A program made the translations under genes and the position numbers. A stretch of 49,483 nucleotides of DNA from an uncultured Spirochaetia bacterium (GTDB lineage Bacteria > Spirochaetota > Spirochaetia > Sphaerochaetales > Sphaerochaetaceae). The notes under the pieces were generated by a model that was given only the letters and a program-made list of their open reading frames with translations, was not told where the DNA came from and made no database searches. This document shows, piece by piece, positions 48,101 through 49,483 of the stretch. How positions within the stretch are numbered: the stretch's first letter is position 1; each line of letters starts with the position of its first letter. The stretch spans positions 1 through 49,483 of the forward strand of contig CAJOOY010000042.1 in the NCBI GenBank assembly GCA_905236385.1, in the 5' to 3' direction.

Positions 48101-48577
48101 ACTACTAAGAGTGGTTCACACATGGGGTATGTAAATATAGAGGACTACAACGGACACCTTGAGATAACATTCTTCCCGAAGCAGTGGGCACTCTATGAGG
48201 CTGTTATTGAGAAAGGCAGGGTCTTTGGATTCAGAGGAAGCTTTAGAGAGTACAACGGAAGAAAGAGCTTCTCGTGTGATGCTTTGATTGCTGACCCGTC
48301 TTCTATGAAGCCTTCCAAGCCGGTGGCTACATACATAGGCCTGGATGAGAGTGAGGGCAGTAGAAACGCAGTAATAGATCTGAGAAACATCTGTAAAAAG
48401 CACCCAGGTTCTGCTGCTCTGGAGTTCCACCTCTATAAGGCTCCGGATGAGGAAGGAAACTACACCTCTCGGCCAAGAAAGATAAAGGCAGACGCCAGGT
48501 ACTGTGTAGATGCATCTCAGGCCCTGTTTGAGGAGCTGGAAAGCTGTACGGCTGTTCATTATGTCTACGCTGAATGA
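45107..48577 (+). CDS. dnaE: DNA polymerase III subunit alpha
   Basis: Replicative polymerase catalytic subunit, 1156 residues, typical of DnaE (about 1160) rather than PolC. The N-terminal PHP domain has HLHNHTDFSLLDG, ITDHGNMFGVMDFY and IGCEFYI. The palm has GRGSGAGSLVAYC and the aspartates of LPDFDVDFC. RPGPMQFIPKY and GYGFNKSHSVCY follow. The C-terminal OB-fold region is around DLIGMITDFKSLTTKSG. The ATG at 45107 gives the usual start; no ribosome-binding site is visible upstream. Its end overlaps recG by 17 bp. Confidence 0.97.
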   Translation: MTEFVHLHNHTDFSLLDGAAPINKYLAKAKEYGMKALAITDHGNMFGVMDFYKACKGAGIQPIIGCEFYISPTSRTDKDPNNKYYHLILLACNNKGYHNLMELNSIGWTEGLYYSKPRIDKESLFEHQEGLICCSACLAGEVPQKLLSANPESAYEVAREYKEVFGDRYYIEIQNHGIEDEVTVLPKLVELARTLDIPLVATNDIHYINKDDAKAHEILLCIGTGARLSDPNHMKFETEEFYMKSPDEMAELFKDYPDAIENTVRIAERCKFELELPGPLLPEVVVPPEYKDTEDFITQLAWTGLERRYPGYKDNEEQREVLEKRLSYELGVIIKMHFDSYFLIVRDYIRWAKDHGIPVGAGRGSGAGSLVAYCIDITNVDPISHDLLFERFLNPDRISLPDFDVDFCFEGRQDVINYVTEKYGKDRVGQIATFGTLKAKAVVKDVARVLDIPFEESNQITKLIPDVIQIGEDTKKVSLPLALEHIPELKAYRDRGGVYEELFDASIRLENLSRHVSTHACGVVIGRTPLKDYVPLCMDQKTGAISTQYTMTYLEECGLVKMDFLGLKTLTLIRNTQNMIRKREPEFDIEKIPENDKATFEMMSQGKSTMVFQFESPGMQKNLKLLAPERFEELDAMTSLYRPGPMQFIPKYIDSKHGVQPIVYPDPSLKELLEPTYGVIVYQEQVMKVAQIYAGFTLGQADILRKIMGKKKKNLLPEQEKKFIEGAVKNGHTEKEAKDIFDMLAPFAGYGFNKSHSVCYTVLSYRTAYLKCHYPSEFYAANLTNEISSGDKFKEYLDYVKGEGINILSPDVNKSEMFFTVDGKDIVYGLAGIKGMGAATVDLILQERSANGPYKDFLDFVRRSDNRVLGNSTMEGLIQSGAFDSFGYNRPTLMANYAEAIASVKEDRESASIGQNFLFGTDEQAMSSFKMRGVNDYDFLQKLELEKNYLGLYLSGHPLDIYKSNWKECVRLDLSKPERIKENIKYDLIGMITDFKSLTTKSGSHMGYVNIEDYNGHLEITFFPKQWALYEAVIEKGRVFGFRGSFREYNGRKSFSCDALIADPSSMKPSKPVATYIGLDESEGSRNAVIDLRNICKKHPGSAALEFHLYKAPDEEGNYTSRPRKIKADARYCVDASQALFEELESCTAVHYVYAE

Positions 48578-49483
48578 TCTAAGAAGTATCCCCATCTCCA
48601 AGGTGGCCGGAAACGGCAAGAAGACTCTTCTCTCCTACCTGGCTTTAGGAGTTGAGAGTTTCTATGACCTGATTAATCTTAGGCCCCGTGGGTATGAAGA
48701 CAGAACCAGCAGGGTCTGCATAGGAAGCCAGGTGCCAGAGGGGCCGTGGACAAACACCATAGTGACTGTTCAGTCCAAGAGCTTTTTCGGTAAGGGCCTA
48801 AAAAACGTAAAAGTTATAGTTAAGGACACTCTTAGCGGGGTGAGAGGAGAGCTGCTGGGGTTTAACAGGCCGTACCTGGATAAAACCATAATCACAGGTG
48901 GCTTTTACAAGCTATACGCCTTCCAGCTTCCGGAGTTCTCTCACGCCCCACAGTTTTCAAAATTTGAGTTAACTCCGCTTCCAGATACTTTTTCAATTAG
49001 TGAAAACGCAGAGTCCTCCATCTCTGGAGGCCTAAACCCCATCTATCCACTTAGTGGTATGCTGACGCAGAAGATGATCAGAAAGCACATAAGTCTAGCT
49101 CTTTCAGAGATTCCGGGTATTGAGAATGATCTGCCTCAGAGGCTTTATGAAAAATATAAACTGGTTTCTACGGATAGGGCGTATAGGGCATTGCACTCGC
49201 CAAAGAGTGCCGAGGATATAAGGCAGGCCCTGAGGAGTCTCGGGTTCTCCGAGATTTTCTACATGCAAATGCTTGCTATGAGGCGCTCTGTGGGCCCAGA
49301 TGCGCTGAACCAGAGGCGCCAGGTTGTGCCACAGATTTACAGCAAGGAAAAAGAGCTGATAAAGACCCTGCCGTTTACGCTTACTGAGGACCAGGAAAAG
49401 GTGCTCTCGGAGATAAGAAAAGATATGTCTCAGGAGAAGAGCATGAACCGCCTTCTGCAGGGAGATGTCGGAAGCGGAAAGAC
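48561..49483 (+). CDS. recG: ATP-dependent DNA helicase RecG (3' end outside window)
   Basis: Helicase that remodels stalled replication forks and Holliday junctions. About 307 of the usual ~690 residues are visible. The N-terminal wedge and OB-fold domain has ISKVAGNGKKTLLSYLALG, FYDLINLRPRGYEDR, and NPIYPLSGMLTQKMIRKHI. The Q-motif region follows with LPFTLTEDQEKVLSEI. The window ends inside Walker A (GDVGSGK). The ATG at 48561 overlaps the end of dnaE by 17 bp, in a different frame. No clear ribosome-binding site is seen, so translation may be coupled to dnaE. Confidence 0.93.
   Translation, partial: MSTLNDLRSIPISKVAGNGKKTLLSYLALGVESFYDLINLRPRGYEDRTSRVCIGSQVPEGPWTNTIVTVQSKSFFGKGLKNVKVIVKDTLSGVRGELLGFNRPYLDKTIITGGFYKLYAFQLPEFSHAPQFSKFELTPLPDTFSISENAESSISGGLNPIYPLSGMLTQKMIRKHISLALSEIPGIENDLPQRLYEKYKLVSTDRAYRALHSPKSAEDIRQALRSLGFSEIFYMQMLAMRRSVGPDALNQRRQVVPQIYSKEKELIKTLPFTLTEDQEKVLSEIRKDMSQEKSMNRLLQGDVGSGK

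Overview
The window looks like a chromosome segment of a host-associated spirochaete, possibly Treponema- or Sphaerochaeta-like. The clues are rpmG and tRNA-Trp placed just before secE, a GerMN protein, BspA-type leucine-rich-repeat lipoproteins, and a non-serine residue at the rifampicin-pocket position 531 of RpoB. This assignment is inference; there is no rRNA in the window to confirm it.

Region 1 (1-8200) holds housekeeping and accessory genes on both strands: the end of a TetR-like regulator, rmuC, a ClpB disaggregase that lacks its N-terminal domain, a MobA/MocA-like nucleotidyltransferase, a DUF554 membrane protein, a GNAT acetyltransferase and glycogen phosphorylase. Three convergent gene pairs here overlap tail to tail by 23-25 bp.

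Region 2 (8311-21110) is a long plus-strand transcription and translation cluster. It begins at a clear sigma70-type promoter and runs tRNA-Thr, rpmG, tRNA-Trp, secE, nusG, rplKAJL, rpoBC, rpsL, rpsG and a strong terminator. The nusG-rplK leader resembles the 23S rRNA L1 stalk and is probably the L1 autoregulatory site.

Region 3 (21111-23027) interrupts the expected rpsG-fusA-tuf order. It holds a rubredoxin with its own promoter and terminator, an AlbA_2/Schlafen-like gene whose 5' end looks degraded, and a 380-base stretch without a gene. That stretch carries a consensus promoter followed by about 175 bases of multi-helix RNA ending in a T-tract, the best candidate here for something undescribed. 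No fusA is present.

Region 4 (23028-37671) is tuf plus the merged S10, spc and alpha clusters: rpsJ, rplC, rplD, rplW, rplB, rpsS, rplV, rpsC, rplP, rpmC, rpsQ, rplN, rplX, rplE, rpsN, rpsH, rplF, rplR, rpsE, rpmD, rplO, secY, rpmJ, rpsM, rpsK, rpsD, rpoA and rplQ. Gaps are mostly under 20 bp, and it ends in a strong terminator. No adk, map or infA lies between secY and rpmJ.

Region 5 (37672-43927) is an AT-richer accessory stretch: a DUF4143-type ATPase, a small lipoprotein with possible upstream operator repeats, and a 1239-residue BspA-like lipoprotein with 14 exact-length 69-bp tandem repeats. Region 6 (43928-49483) has a GerMN-domain protein, a VanZ-like protein, dnaE (possibly leaderless) and the first part of recG, cut by the window edge within its Walker A motif.
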